In this document: one piece after another, positions 15,650-27,989 of the stretch
How positions within the stretch are numbered: the first letter of the stretch is position 1
Layout of the letters: every line of letters starts with the position of its first letter
DNA from: Sphagnum compactum
Lineage: Eukaryota; Bryophyta; Sphagnopsida; Sphagnales
Length of the DNA stretch: 64,000 nucleotides
NCBI GenBank assembly: GCA_965153455.1
Contig: OZ234500.1
Location: 12,356,557 to 12,420,556, forward strand
Direction of reading: 5' to 3'
Notes under the pieces: model-generated
What the model saw: only the letters and a program-made list of their open reading frames with translations
What the model was told of the DNA's origin: nothing
Database searches by the model: none
Translations under genes and position numbers: made by a program

Positions 15650-18555
15650 GTTGAAGGTGATGATTCAACTTCATTAAATTTAGTGGTGTTGAAGTTGCAA
15701 GTGTTCACATGTTTCTACATTTGGCACCTAATCATCATGACTTATAGAAAGTGCCATAACATTTTGCTTTTCCAAAGTGGATGCCTTTTTCAATGCAATA
15801 GTTATCATATAATAATGGCCTTTGCTTGTTGCATGATTGCAAATTCTTTCATTTTGGTGGCCTTTTGGTCTTCTTTTGTTGTAGATAGCCTTGAAGGCAA
15901 TTCAAAGTTGAAGCCATAGTTACACCTTCAGTTACTTCTAATTCTTCTAAAATAGACTCATTACATTATTTATGTGTATAAGAGTTATCCCTAAAGCCAC
16001 CCTGTCATCACTTTTTTTTTTGGCTTGCTTTCACCCCCAATCCCTTCTTTTAGTGGTATTTGCACAATAAGAAAATTATATTAAATTTTAGTTTGAAATA
16101 AACTCAACATTTAATGCACAAGGTTCGAAAGTGATTACAGTATTTGTACATGCAAGAGCAATGAAAATATATGTAACAATAATGGAGGTGCTCATGAAAA
16201 AAAAAAAGGGATGAAATTCAATTTACCACCAAAATTGGTGAAAAAACTAGTTTATTTCATTTTTAAAATTTTCATTCTCAATTATGCATTTGATGCCCTA
16301 TTAAACCAAAATTGATCTTTTTTGCCCCTTAATCATGTGACTTTACAAATAATTCTATTATAGGCAAAAGTTTGAGCTTGTTCATGGGTGTAATTTTTTA
16401 ATTCTCTTTTCTTGTTTTTGCCCATCAAGGTATATCTTTGAGAAGTAACCAATAATGAATGAAAACATAATCTCACCTTATGATGCAGTCTTCACGTGCT
16501 TGGACTTGTACAATTCCAAAACTTTCTAATGAACATCCCCACTACGAACACCATTTTCATTCAATGTACGAACAACCTCAAAATTACCACAAAAGTTGAA
16601 AACATCTTGTTTTATCAAGTTCCATTTTGTTTCCAAGCTCATAGCTAAGCATTGTCCACAACCAGTAAGCCTATTGTTGTTGGAACATAAAGCTAAGCGC
16701 TTTCATATAGCTTGATTTTTTGGCCCATTTCTAACAATTGAATCCTAGCAGATGTAAAGCATGTTTGTGTAAAGGTATTTCTTTTCCGTTGCCACAAAAT
16801 TGTTCCCCTTCCTTGCTCTTCCAACTTTTACATCGTGCATTCCCATGCTGACACGAAAGACAATGAGAATGACAAGGATCACATGTGAGGACAATGGTTC
16901 TTCCCACACATGCAATTGCCTGCCTGGAACGAAAATGCGAAACCTGACATTGTGCACTGCAACGTGGGCCCGATAGTTTTCTTCAGGATGCTAGTTGTGT
17001 GGTGTAGCGGAAAGAGGTGATGATGGGGTAAGGTTTTGATGAAGCCTACAATTGAGCCTGCCACAATGCCATTTGCACACCCTTTGTAGGGTGCAATCGA
17101 GATGCTCTTAAAATGAATAAAGAAACTTGGGATGGCTTGTGTGGTGACCTCCCAAGAAAAAAAAAATCATCACCAAAGATGTTATGCAATCCACCGACAA
17201 AAAGGAGGCGAATATTTACCTAGAGAATAGGGAAAGTTCACTTTTGTTGCAAAGTATTGCAAAGTTTTGTTCTTTGTATTTGAAAGCAGCTCCTGAGTCC
17301 CGGCATTGGGAAATATGTTCCTCAATCATGAAAGGTAATATTCTACAATTTACATGCAAAACTTCTACCGAGGTAGGCGTGAAACCTTTTGTACTTACTC
17401 TGGATTCTAGAAAGGCAGGGGTATCACTCTTGGGGACTAGAAGCCTCAAATTAAGGGAAGCGCTCAGAAGCAGTCATTCCCCTACGCGTGTCAGCTTCGG
17501 CTACTGTCAGAAACAAGGTACGACATAAACGAGGTTCTTAAACAACTGGCCATGAACGACGCAGGTACACACGAAAGAACCGTGATAATTTTTAGTGTAT
17601 TTTGAGAACTTTTTAGAGCAAAATCCGGCGCAAGGCGTTCCACTTCATGGAAGGTCCCACGCCAGCTGCAAGGCCTTTTGCTTCATGGCAGGTCCCGCAC
17701 CCCACTATCAGAGGCCCTTCCCAGCCCCTTCCGTAATCTGGAATGTACCTCTTTTGTGTCTACCTTCATTCCTCTTTTTTCCCAGTCACAGTGTGTCAAG
17801 AAAATTTCATGATTCTTAGTGTAGGGGAAGGCAGAGGCACTTCTACAGTTTTCAGCCGTCTGCAATTGGCCTACCAGACTTGTGACAGGCACCTCAAATG
17901 GCAGAAGGGAATGAAGATAGACCCTTATCCTGTACATACATACATGAATAAAAGTATAGTGTAGGGTAAAGCCGTAGTGTGGGGGCATTCTCAAAATAAG
18001 GGGCGTAGGACGAGGCAATAGCTGAGTCAGGCCCCACATTTTGGGAATGTCCCTCACCCATGGTCTTTACCTATCCTAAAGCATGGGGCAAAATTTATCA
18101 TGAACCAAACCTAAGTAGATCACGAGGTGTAGGAATGGGAGAGTTCTTATGCCTACTCCTAAATAGTGGCACAGTTCTTACACCTATAATTAGGCATAAT
18201 TTCCCTTTCTCCCTTGATGAATAGGCATAATATCCCTCCCAATTTCTAGGAGGGTAATTCATGGATATAAGGTTCCCTCCACATATATTACAAATTTTCT
18301 CCTGAGTGATTTATGTGTACATACAAACATACATACATGAATAAGAATATGTATACTACATGCTACCTTCATGTGAGCATACTTGTTATGCCAGCAATCC
18401 CTCTTGGAATCTAAGATGACAGAGCACGTTAGGGGGTATGTAGCCGCTAGCGTCTTTTGGAGCTAGGTCCATCTGGTTCCCGGGCATGTAAGAGGGTAAA
18501 AGCCAAAAGACAGAATGTTTATTTAGTTATAGGCTAGGCATAGAAAGAAAGATTC
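15650..18555. other. Intergenic DNA with a shift to higher GC after ~16.8 kb
   Basis: No gene was recognised. Between about 16.8 and 18.1 kb base composition is less AT-rich, and a frame of 114 codons (17184-17528) has no known motif. A short direct repeat, CTTCATGGAAGGTCCC and CTTCATGGCAGGTCCC, lies at about 17644 and 17681. A CATA-type microsatellite is at about 18319-18340. Confidence 0.5.
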
Positions 18556-18559
18556 ATTC

Positions 18560-19652
18560 TCAGGGCGATTCAGAATTCTTGAGTGAGCTAGTCACTGCAC
18601 ACCTTACTTTGTCCGGGAGCCAGTGCAAGCGCGCCGCGTGAGCTGGTGATGCGTTAATGCCAGGTACACCATGTGGCCAGGTATTTTGTATTTCGCTAAG
18701 TAAGTAATGCTTGTGGTTTCTGACTGGGCTGCTGGAAGGGCTTTTGAGTCCTGCGGCCTGCGGCCTGCCGGTGCAGTGTGTATTGTTTCTCTCCCTCCTG
18801 CTGCCTGCAGCCTTGCAACTTCCGCTGCCGTAACAGCTGCAGCGGAGGCGGGAGAACGCAGCGCGCGTTCCGCCACACCACCAGCGTCGCTCCTCCTGCA
18901 GTGTTCCACCCACCCCTCTCCCCTCCTCTCCTAACACCCCAGCGTTTTGTGATCTTTCCTTGGTGAGGTATCTTCGATCTCGATCTCTCTCGCAGCGAGA
19001 GCCTCGAGGGCGGTCGGGAAGATCGATACTCTCAACGGAATGCATCCACGATCGAATTTGCTCACTCCGGTGCGTGCATGCGTTGTATGTGCACACTTGT
19101 CTGGTTTTTGACAGCTCTCAAAATCCTTTTCCGGATTGAGTAGGATCTCTTGTGTGGCTTCCAAGCTTGCATTTTTTTTGGGGGGGGGGGGGGAGGGACA
19201 AGGAGGTTCTTCAACGAGGTGGTTCATCGACGAACCCATCATTAGGTTATTGGTCTTCTTCGTCATCCTCCCGTTGTTCGGAGGGCGTGGAGCACCGTGG
19301 GTTTGGCAGCATTGCGGCGGGGCTGTCATCATCTCAAGGGGGAATATTGACAGCGGAAGTTGATGCAAACTTCTGTCGTGCAGAGAGTTTTTCAAGTCGA
19401 GAGTTTTCGTTTTGTTGTTCGCCTACAACAAGGAAGCAAGGCAAGGCAAGTTGGGGCTTGCATTGATACGTATCTGCATTTGGTGGACTTGCCAAGGGTT
19501 TGCGGATTGATTCTGTCAGAGTGCAGCTGAAGAGATACCTACTTAGACGGCAAGCTGCACGCTTGGTTTGCATGTGCTGAATCACGGGAGGATCGGTTTT
19601 TCTCTCTCTTTTGTCTCGATCGGGGGAGGAGGGGGTGGGATCCGACGAGACG
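18560..19652 (+). promoter_or_regulatory. GC-rich upstream/leader region of HMGR
   Basis: This kilobase is clearly more GC-rich than its surroundings, with CT-rich blocks (for example 18895-18935 and 19597-19612). That is typical of a plant core promoter and 5' leader. It contains a hairpin around CTCTCTCGCAGCGAGAG (about 18983-18999), a 14-base G tract (19180-19193) and a two-codon upstream reading frame ATG TGC TGA at 19572-19580. The transcription start and any TATA box could not be fixed. Long open frames on the minus strand here (such as 18560-19096) have no family signature and are treated as composition artefacts. Confidence 0.45.
19180..19193. repeat. 14-base G tract in the HMGR upstream region
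   Basis: An uninterrupted G run preceded by eight T, 460 bp before the HMGR start codon. Confidence 0.95.
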
Positions 19653-22291
19653 ATGAAAACCAACAATGGTGGTGCACGCTCTGTTGCTCATGTGTCGCCA
19701 AGGCAGCAGCTGAAGGTGCAAAGAGAGTCTGTCAAGCCTCTGGCTTCTGATGCTTTGCCATTGCCCGTCGGCTTAACAAACAAGATCTTCATGGTGTTGT
19801 TCTTCTCTGCCTCGTATTATCTGATGCGGCGATGGCGGGACAAGATTAGAACCTCAACGCCTCTCCACATGCTCAACCTCGGGGAGATTGCAGCCCTGAT
19901 ATTGCAGGTGGCATCCTTCATCTACTTGATAGGTTTCTTTGGCATTGACTACGTCCAGAATTACATCAACAAAAGCAGCGATGGCCCTTGGGATTTAGAT
20001 GATGTGAGGCAAGACATTCCAGCCAAATGCCAAGCTGCTGATGAGGCCACCAGAATTCCCAGACCTGCAGTGCAGCTCAGAGGAAAGTCTCTTGGTGACA
20101 ATGCTGATGCTGACATTGCATCGGCTGTCAGTGATGGAACAGTTCCTTCTTATTCACTGGAAGGTGAATTAGGAGACTGTGCACGGGCAGCCTCTATTCG
20201 ACGGCAAGCAGTTGAATTGACAACTGGTAGATCCTTGGATGGCCTCCCATTAACAGGCATTGATTATGCTTCAATCCTTGGGCAATGCTGTGAGATGGTT
20301 GTTGGATATGTTCAGATTCCAGTTGGGGTGGCAGGCCCCCTCCTGCTTGATGGATTTGAGTTTACAGTGCCAATGGCTACCACGGAAGGATGTCTTGTGG
20401 CAAGCACCAATCGAGGATGCAAGGCAATCTATCAGTCCGGTGGAGCCACCAGCGTGCTTCTCAAAGAGGGCATGACAAGAGCACCTGTGGTGCGGTTTGC
20501 AACAGCTAAGCGTGCAGCTGAGCTTAAATTCTACCTTGAAGATGAGACAAATTTTGAGACGCTCGCAGTCATCTTCAACAGGTAGGGGATAAGCTTGTAT
20601 TTTTCTTTTCTGAGAGATGTGCAAGTTCTCCAAATAATTTGCTCCAGTTCCAGATTTTGAATAGGTACATGCATGAGAGAAGCCTTTCAAGAAGAGCACC
20701 AAAGTGTAATTCAGCTGTCTTAAAGTTGTGCTTTCTGTTGTAGTAAAGAAAAGATGTGTTAGTGAAACAACATTGCATTGCTCTCCTAAAGGTTTCTGAC
20801 CCCAAAGCAAAATGTTCCCATTAACCAAAGAGCCCCACCCCTAAGAGGAGCCAGTACCTCAGGAAGACCCATCCTCTTCTGTCATACCCAGGCTCCCAGT
20901 CATGTCAGCTTTGGTTTGATATGTCTCTATATTTTTCTCATTCAGATTGTCAGTGAATCCTAAATTCACCAGGTGCTTGGCATGTTTTGCCATAATTTGG
21001 AGCAAGGAATGCATCCGCCTAAGCTGATGATATTGTCTTGTTTAGTTCTGCTCTCACTCTTGTCATTGATTTCTTGAAAAGACTTACATAGCCTTGTTAG
21101 TGTGCAGGACCAGTCGCTTTGCTCGCTTGCAAGACATCTTCTGTGTCTTGGCTGGACGGAATGCATATTTACGGTTTACAAGCTCAACTGGTGATGCCAT
21201 GGGGATGAACATGATATCAAAAGGTGTCCAGAATGTTCTGAGCTATATCCAGCATCTTTTCCCTGATATGGAGTCCATCAGTGTCTCTGGTACGTGGTGA
21301 AACAGTCTTGCAAAATGTGGACATAGGGATCCATCACACTTTTGCTTGTCTAGGTTTCCAATAGAACATGATTCTACAGAATGGAATTGCTGGGCATTCC
21401 AAGTTTGATTTTTTTTTCTTTAACTATCCATGTTCAGACTTTGATGCAAAAAGACAGCTGTGCAATGAACATGGTTGATTCTCCTCACGGAAATTCTTAT
21501 ATGCAATGCAGGCAACTTCTGTGCTGACAAGAAAGCAACAGCAGTGAATTGGGTGGAAGGTCGTGGCAAGTCAGTTGTATGTGAGGCAGTTCTGAAGGGG
21601 GAGATCATTTCCAAGGTCTTGAAGACTTCAGTATCTGCATTGGTGGAGCTCAACATGGTCAAGAATCTTGCTGGCTCTGCCCTGGCTGGTGCTCTGGGAG
21701 GCTTTAATGCACATGCTTCCAACATTGTCTCTGCTATTTTTATTGCAACTGGACAAGACCCCGCTCAAAATGTTGAAAGCTCACATTGCATTACAATGAT
21801 GGAAGCTGTAAATGGGGGACAAGATCTTCATGTCTCTGTGACCATGCCCTCAATAGAGGTGACCATATGATGATGTCCTCCAGGGATGTACTAGTTATAT
21901 TCCAGTTGTCATCTCTTCTGGAGTAATTTAGTTTCAACATATGTTTAACTGGTACAACTCTTAAGTTCCTGAGTTTCTTGTGAATCTCTAATCAAGGGCA
22001 GCATGTCCTCTATTGCAGGTGGGGACAATTGGTGGAGGCACACAGTTAGCGTCACAAGCAGCATGCTTGAATCTACTTGGTGTGAAGGGTGCAAATTTAG
22101 AATCACCAGGCATGAACTCACAGACGCTGGCAAGGATAGTTGCAGGTTCTGTACTGGCTGGTGAGATCTCTCTCATGTCAGCACTGGCAGCAGGCCAGCT
22201 GGTAAGGAGCCACATGAAGTATAACCGTTCTAACCAAAATGTTGCTGCTTGTGTGGAAATGGAAGTTCGTGCCAAGAACAAGGTAATCTGA
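19653..22291 (+). CDS. HMGR: 3-hydroxy-3-methylglutaryl-CoA reductase (HMGR), 4 exons
   Basis: It reduces HMG-CoA with two NADPH to mevalonate, the committed step of cytosolic isoprenoid and sterol synthesis, with the catalytic domain facing the cytosol from the ER. Exons are 19653-20581, 21108-21289, 21512-21858 and 22019-22291. All introns are GT-AG and phases agree, giving 576 aa, a normal plant length. Residues about 41-60 and 75-100 form the two plant-type membrane segments, followed by a variable acidic linker. Family motifs follow in order: [15 protein letters not shown] with catalytic Glu245, [10 protein letters not shown], the DKK lysine pair 377-378, GQDPAQN with Asp453, and RSHMKYNRS with catalytic His551. 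Ser557 corresponds to the site phosphorylated by SnRK1-type kinases in other plants. The start is the first ATG of the frame; the same frame is open a little upstream but without an ATG. The AAG-GTAATC just before the stop resembles a splice donor, so an alternative C-terminus is possible. The four-exon structure matches the usual plant gene. Confidence 0.97.
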
Positions 22292-23825
22292 GGTTCTGCT
22301 CTTCAACTGGAAATAACTTTGAGAGCTCTCCTGGCTTGCAGAGCTTTCCTGAATCTGAGACTTGATTATATTTGGTGATAGCTACAGAGCATGACAAAGT
22401 TAGTGGGGTCATTGACTGGCTCCTGTTACTTTATGCCAGTGGACCTATCCAGCATGTTCAGTGGGGCACAGATGCTTGTGGTTTGGAGGGCATTTTCTTG
22501 GAAGTGCTTTTTGGAAATGACAATTGCAAACCCCATTATCACTTGTGACTGCTGGTGCACGAATTTAATCTATGAGGATTCAAGTCATTGTAATTCTATT
22601 GGTTTTTGTTTGTTTGAAGTATTTCAATTGTCATGGCATTATGTGGAAGGAAGGTATTAACACACGTAAACGGGCAAGACAGGCAAGTAGGCTCTCTTCC
22701 TTTATCCACTCTTCTCTTTCTTGTCTTCGAGTCCCCTTAACATGAAATTTATGTGAAGAGATGGAAAACTTAGCTGGTGGTGAATACTCTATATTGGCAC
22801 TTTGATAGTGCAAGTGTGCAGAGCCCTGTGACTTTTCAAACCTTAATTATTTCCCCTCGAAATGCATATTGTACTTGCATTGAGACCCACTTCTGATTAG
22901 CCTCCCACACTTTTGCCTCCACATAGCACTTTGCAGCAGCTATATGCTTCCACTTAAGAGTCTGGGACAGCTCAGTAAAAATCCATTTTTGATGACCAAT
23001 TCCCAAATAATATTCAATGAAGCTTGTCACTCTACAGCTGACTGGTGTCCAAAGAATTCAGAGCTTTTATATGAGCCTAAAAGTGTTTTAAGTTTTAAAT
23101 TACAAAGAGAACCTCCATTGGCAACAACTTGTAGGCCAAATTTTGGATGAGGCAAGTGTCACATTGGTGTGAAAATGGGTTTGATCCTCTAAACTTGTTC
23201 TGCCCCAATAGTTGAGGTTTCGAGAGACCATCCAAAAGAAAAATGACAACTTTTAGTTAGTTGATGTCAAAGGTTGGTGACACATTGATACTACTGATTG
23301 GCTCACCTGTGACATGCTTTTTTAATGGTTAATGTCCAAGACTTACTGTTTATTTGTGAGGTAGGAGCAAACATTAACACTTAATTTGGATGTGGTAAAT
23401 ACTAATGTTGGGCAAGTACCAAACAGTGGTTCAAAATTGAACTAGTTTTTAATCAATTCTCAAGAAGAGAATGGATTGGGTATAACCTTGGGTGTTACTA
23501 AGGTTGCTGCCTAAATTTTCAATATGAAAGTTAAGATACTTGATTCATTAAGAATTGGGGGATTTAATTTAAATGTTTGATACCTGGGTAGTTATATGAA
23601 TAACCGGGGTCTAGTTCTTAGGTGTTTAGGAGTAGGGAGTTTCGAGTTAGTTAAAGTTTAGGGTTTTAGAAGGTGGGGTTTAGGGTTAGGAGGTGGTGTA
23701 TAAGTCTAGTATTAGGAGGCACTGCTTCTCCCATGTGGGAAGTAGGATTATGTGTTGTTCGTTGTCAAAGCTGCCATTATGAATTAGGTATAGATTTATT
23801 TTTTTCCTTTCTTTTTCATATTTCT
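22292..23825. other. HMGR 3' flank and intergenic DNA
   Basis: The first few hundred bases probably include the HMGR 3' UTR, but I could not place a polyadenylation site. TTTAGGG-like words occur at about 23645-23690. Nothing else was recognised. Confidence 0.5.
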
Positions 23826-24240
23826 TTTGGTGCTTGGTGTTCAATGTGTTATTCCTACTTGGTGATCATTGTCTTGTTGCTCATGTGTTGCGTTCATTGT
23901 GCTTTTATTGTTACTTGGTGTTGTGTAGTTCATGCCTAATGCTTATCATGTTGTTGTTGCTACTTAAAGTTTATCATGTTGTTAATGTTATTGTCAAATG
24001 TTCATTGTGTTGTTTTTGTTGCTCAACATTCATAATGTTCTTGCTACTATCTAGCAGTCATCATGTTGTTGTTGCTATTGTCTTGCACTCCTTGTGTTAT
24101 TGTCAATGTCAAGTTTTCATCGTGTTATTGCTATTGCCTTGCGTTCATTGTGTCATTGTCACTATCAAATGTTCATCGTGTTGTTGTTATTGCCTTGCAC
24201 TCATTGTGTTGTTTTGCTACTTAGTGTTCATTGTGTATGT
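23826..24240. repeat. ~30-bp TG-rich tandem array
   Basis: Degenerate units of the form GTTCATCGTGTTGTTG followed by TTGCTATTGCCTTGC recur about a dozen times. The unit alternates CATTGTG or CATCATG with a CTACTTAG or CTTGC end. The strong strand asymmetry (almost no A on +) keeps frames open, including 23834-24250. That translation is low-complexity Leu/Cys/Val and I do not regard it as a protein. Confidence 0.7.
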
Positions 24241-25995
24241 AACATTTTAAAAAACAACATAGTAAAATAACTTGCATTTTGACTTGTTTTAATTAACACA
24301 CTCAATATAAAATGTTTCAACCTTCCAACATAGTATGTTAAAAACATGAAAAACATTTATCCACTTACATATTTTGGAGGCACGACTTTTTAGTTAAATA
24401 TATATTAGAGATTGTAGATTTTCAAATTGAAGTTGAGAGGATTTTTTTCCTTGTTGGAGTTTTCATCAATTTGAAGAAATGTTGTTTACAATAAAAAAAA
24501 CCTTGAGAAATTAATTTTGATGATTAAGAATTGACCAAATGATGCAAGGGTGGGTTGTAAAGCTCCTAGTAATTTGGTAGGATTGATAGATTTAAAATTA
24601 GATTTAAAACATGAATAAAATGAATTTGAAGGCTCATTTGAGTGAGATGAATTGAAAGAGACTAATTTAATGTTTTTTGTTTTGTATATTTTTGAAATGC
24701 GATCACATATTTTTTTACAAAATATTATAGTTTTGTAATGAACCTTGTTGATTTGTTTTTGACCTATGTAAAATTTGAAAAAAATGATCATAATTTTCAA
24801 ATCCAAAAATTAGATTAAAGAATCGGTTTAATATAATCAACTAATCTAAATGAGTTAAAAATCAGTTGGGAGAAAATCAAATGGGCATGAAAAAAAATAA
24901 AAATAAAAATTGAACAAGGTAAGAAAATAAATTTAAAAAATTGAAAATCGTCTCAATTGTTGAAATTAAAAAAATTAAAACTAGAACCAACGATTATGTA
25001 ATTTAACAATGAATAACCACTCAATGTTGGTAAATAATATACAAAAGGAGTTGCTCTAATGGGAAGCCATCTTTGACTAATAAATTTATTGTTAGTTGGT
25101 TAGTACTTACATGCAGTCTCCAATCAAATTGTGAAATGAAAATCCCAATGATGACTCAAAAGAGCCTCACCTTCACACATCAGTTGGAACAAAACTTTAG
25201 CATGATCAACCATATAGTGGGAGAACATTTCAAATGTTGTGTTGGAAATTGGGAGAACACTTCAATGATCTTACTACCCTTAGCAATTAACAAATCATAT
25301 GTGGGTAAGTCCATGAGGAGGGGAGATTGAAGTAATTAAACAATTTTTCTAGTTGGAAAAAAGTTATAGCTGACACATGGTTGCAAAAAGGTCATCATTA
25401 CCTTGTGTATGTGTGCAACCAAAACATTTCCACCATGAAAGGGCATGAATTGGTCTATTGGTTAAGCATAATCTCAACAACTTTTTTCTATTGCATGGAC
25501 AAGTATTCTTCTCAAGATTTCCCTTTCACAAAATGCAAATAGGTGCCTTCGACAAACAAAAAGTTGTTGTCAAATGTTGATCAATTCCTAGTTGCCAAGA
25601 TTTACCAAGTTGTTTATGGTTCTAACTAATTTTATAATTTGATGGAACTTTGAGTTTTAGATGCAAGTAACTCATGAAAATTTGAGCAAACTTCTAGTGC
25701 AATTCTACTAACTCAAAATTCAACCCAATTTAGAAATCGCATATGGTTCCACCTACATATACACAACCGAAGATTGAATGTAGGAATAATATCATACAAC
25801 CAATTAAAAGTAGACATACGATTAAACCTTACAACTTGACTCTAATCTTTTTGAAAAATGTGTTACATGCCTACGTAGAAACTAAATACCAATTTAAAAA
25901 TGGATTGCAACTTCTTTTTGGCCAATTATATGATTTAACTAAATTTCAAGCTAATGAAGTAAGTGATCATGGTTTAGTATATGATCAAGGTTCAA
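24241..25995. other. Intergenic AT-rich DNA, nothing recognised
   Basis: Only short spurious frames. A box-A-like word, TGGTCTATTGGTTAAG (about 25450), has no matching box B. Confidence 0.5.
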
Positions 25996-25999
25996 AGTA

Positions 26000-26640
26000 G
26001 GGTGAAAACATCCTTGGGTGGTACCTTTAGGAATCACCTCAAGGAATGGTTAAGGAACTAAGAACAGCCAAATCATTTTTTTGGGCCTTTTATTTTAAAT
26101 TTTTTCATAACTATAAATCATTTTTTTATCATCTTTGTCAATTTTAAACATTAATATATAACTTCAAGTTTATTTGGGAATTTAAAAAATTAAAAATTGT
26201 TAAAAATTAGTATTCCTAATCAAAAGTGTCCCTTTAAATATTGATACCCTTAACTTTGAAATTCATAACTAAATTATACTTACTCAATTAATTGTCTAAT
26301 AAAAACTTAAAAATAGAATGACTTCCAAATTACCTTAGGAAAAAATTCCCAAGAAAATTCTCAAATTGTGTTTCAAAATTATGATCCTAACTAAAAAGTT
26401 CAAGGAAAGGAACTAGCGTGACATTCCTAAAACTTTTTCTAAATGCATTGATTAGGAACATCAAAATGCACAATATTATATTGAAAATTTTAAAATTTAT
26501 GGAACCTAATAAATGTATTCATTAAGAAAAATTTATGAAAATATTTGTTTGTGTATTTCCTATGATTTTTCAAAGGTTGATGGGTCTAGAAAAATCAAGG
26601 TGATGTTCCTAGTGGTATTACCTAAGAATGCTTTCACTTA
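26000..26640. mobile_element. MITE-like element with ~45-bp terminal inverted repeats
   Basis: The left end GGTGAAAACATCCTTGGGTG with GGAATCACCTCAAGG is mirrored at the right end by CAAGGTGATGTTCCTAGTGG with CTAAGAATGCTTTCAC in reverse-complement order. AGTA flanks both outer ends and may be a target duplication. The interior is very AT-rich and non-coding. Confidence 0.65.
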
Positions 26641-26852
26641 GTATCCCCAAACAACTAATTGCAATACACCATGCCATGGTGGATTTGACTTAGATTAGTT
26701 TACATTCTCATAATCATATTCTGGCACAAGTTTGGCTTAAGTTTTGGTGGTAGATGTTGTTCACTTGAAATTCCAACCTTTCAATTTGCCTATCTTTTCA
26801 ATAAAGTCCTTGCCAACCTATCAATCAAGGTTCACAATTTTGGCCAAGGTGA

Positions 26853-27103
26853 CGCAACACCTAAACTAGTACCTTCATCTTTTTGAGTGAGGCCTCTTAA
26901 TGGCTTTATTATATTTGGGAGCTGTTAAATTACTCATGAGAGAAACCCTATTTTCAATTGGAAATTCATCATGTCTAGAAGCAACCTGAATTTTTATTTT
27001 TGTTTTAACAACAAATAATGAAAAAAATCATTGCAAATAATGAAAAACTTGAAAACATTTTTGGGGTTTCAGTATTTATCATCCTACCAATGTAGGTGTT
27101 GGC
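26853..27103. mobile_element. Small inverted-repeat element, family B copy 3 (~250 bp)
   Basis: It starts GCAACACCTAAACTAGTACC and ends CCTACCAATGTAGGTGTTGG, matching the other family B ends in inverted orientation. The internal block CTTCATCTTTTTGAGTGAGG and a TCTAGAAGCAACC block are shared with copy 1 (TCTAGAAACAACC). It is longer than copies 1 and 2 because of AT-rich extra sequence in the second half. Confidence 0.55.
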
Positions 27104-27985
27104 TCACCCAAGGCAAAAACTTTAAGCACCTCCACAATGAGTTTTTAACCTAATGGATTAAACTTCAAACCATATTATTAGCTCTTTGGAATCTTGGGTA
27201 CTATCAAGCAATAAATAAGGAAAAATCAAATGACATTTAATGTCAAAATAGATGTACAATATTTCCAAGGTTCTTTTTAATTTCCAATTCCCTTTAGGTG
27301 GCATACTAATGTCTTAACAAATACTGGGCATCTTGAAGGGATTTCAAGTTAGAGATTAAAGACCCTTCTCCCATTTAAGCATAACTTGACCAATCCCATG
27401 TATAGGAGCCAAGGCAAGTTTTAGTCTCTCACACCTCAACATTTGCACAAAACAATTGAACTCAACCAAAAATAGGAAATAAGTAGAGAGGAATTGGGGG
27501 GGGGGGGGGGGGAAGGGTGCACCTTGTAGATATGAGGTTCCATGTTCAAAATGTCACTCTTAGTGTTACATTTGTCTGTAAGATCATAATGTTTAAATTG
27601 AAGAATTTAAGCATTGACCATTTATAACTGAGCTAATGGAGGTTTTGAAATGATGTAATTACATGGTTGTAATTTATAACTTATTAGAATTCTTTAGTGT
27701 GCAAGAAAAGAAGGCAAGTTCACATGAATCTAGTTCTCAAGGCCAAATAGTCAACCATGATGTTTGCAACATGAGATGCACATGTTTTGCAACATTTGGA
27801 AATTTTACAAATTCCACATATTTTGGCAAGATGTTAAATACCCCCCATCCAGCACTATCCGACACCCCTCATTTCAATTTGTCAATGAATGGATGCTCAC
27901 TTTTTGGAAGTGTATAAGGATGGTAAAGATGGTGAAAATGGATCTTCTCCATTGTAGAGACATTCATTATGTCATTGAAATACTT
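27104..27985. other. Intergenic DNA
   Basis: It contains a 17-base G run at 27496-27512 and the word TAAATACCCCCCATC near 27836, which recurs at about 58372. No gene was recognised. Confidence 0.5.
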
Positions 27986-27989
27986 ATCT

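Noticed and set aside
17184-17528. 114-codon + frame in a GC-richer patch
   Set aside because: No motif, no partner exons recognised and no splice logic; composition alone could keep it open.
18560-19395. Long minus-strand frames of 178 and 154 codons
   Set aside because: They overlap the GC-rich HMGR leader, where stop codons are rare by composition. They are Arg/Ser/Pro-rich with no recognisable domain.
20271-20828. Minus-strand frame of 185 codons
   Set aside because: Antisense shadow of HMGR exon 1 extending into intron 1.
23834-24250. Open frame of 138 codons, Leu/Cys/Val-rich, looking like membrane segments
   Set aside because: Produced by an A-poor TG-rich tandem array; low complexity, no family motif and no gene structure.
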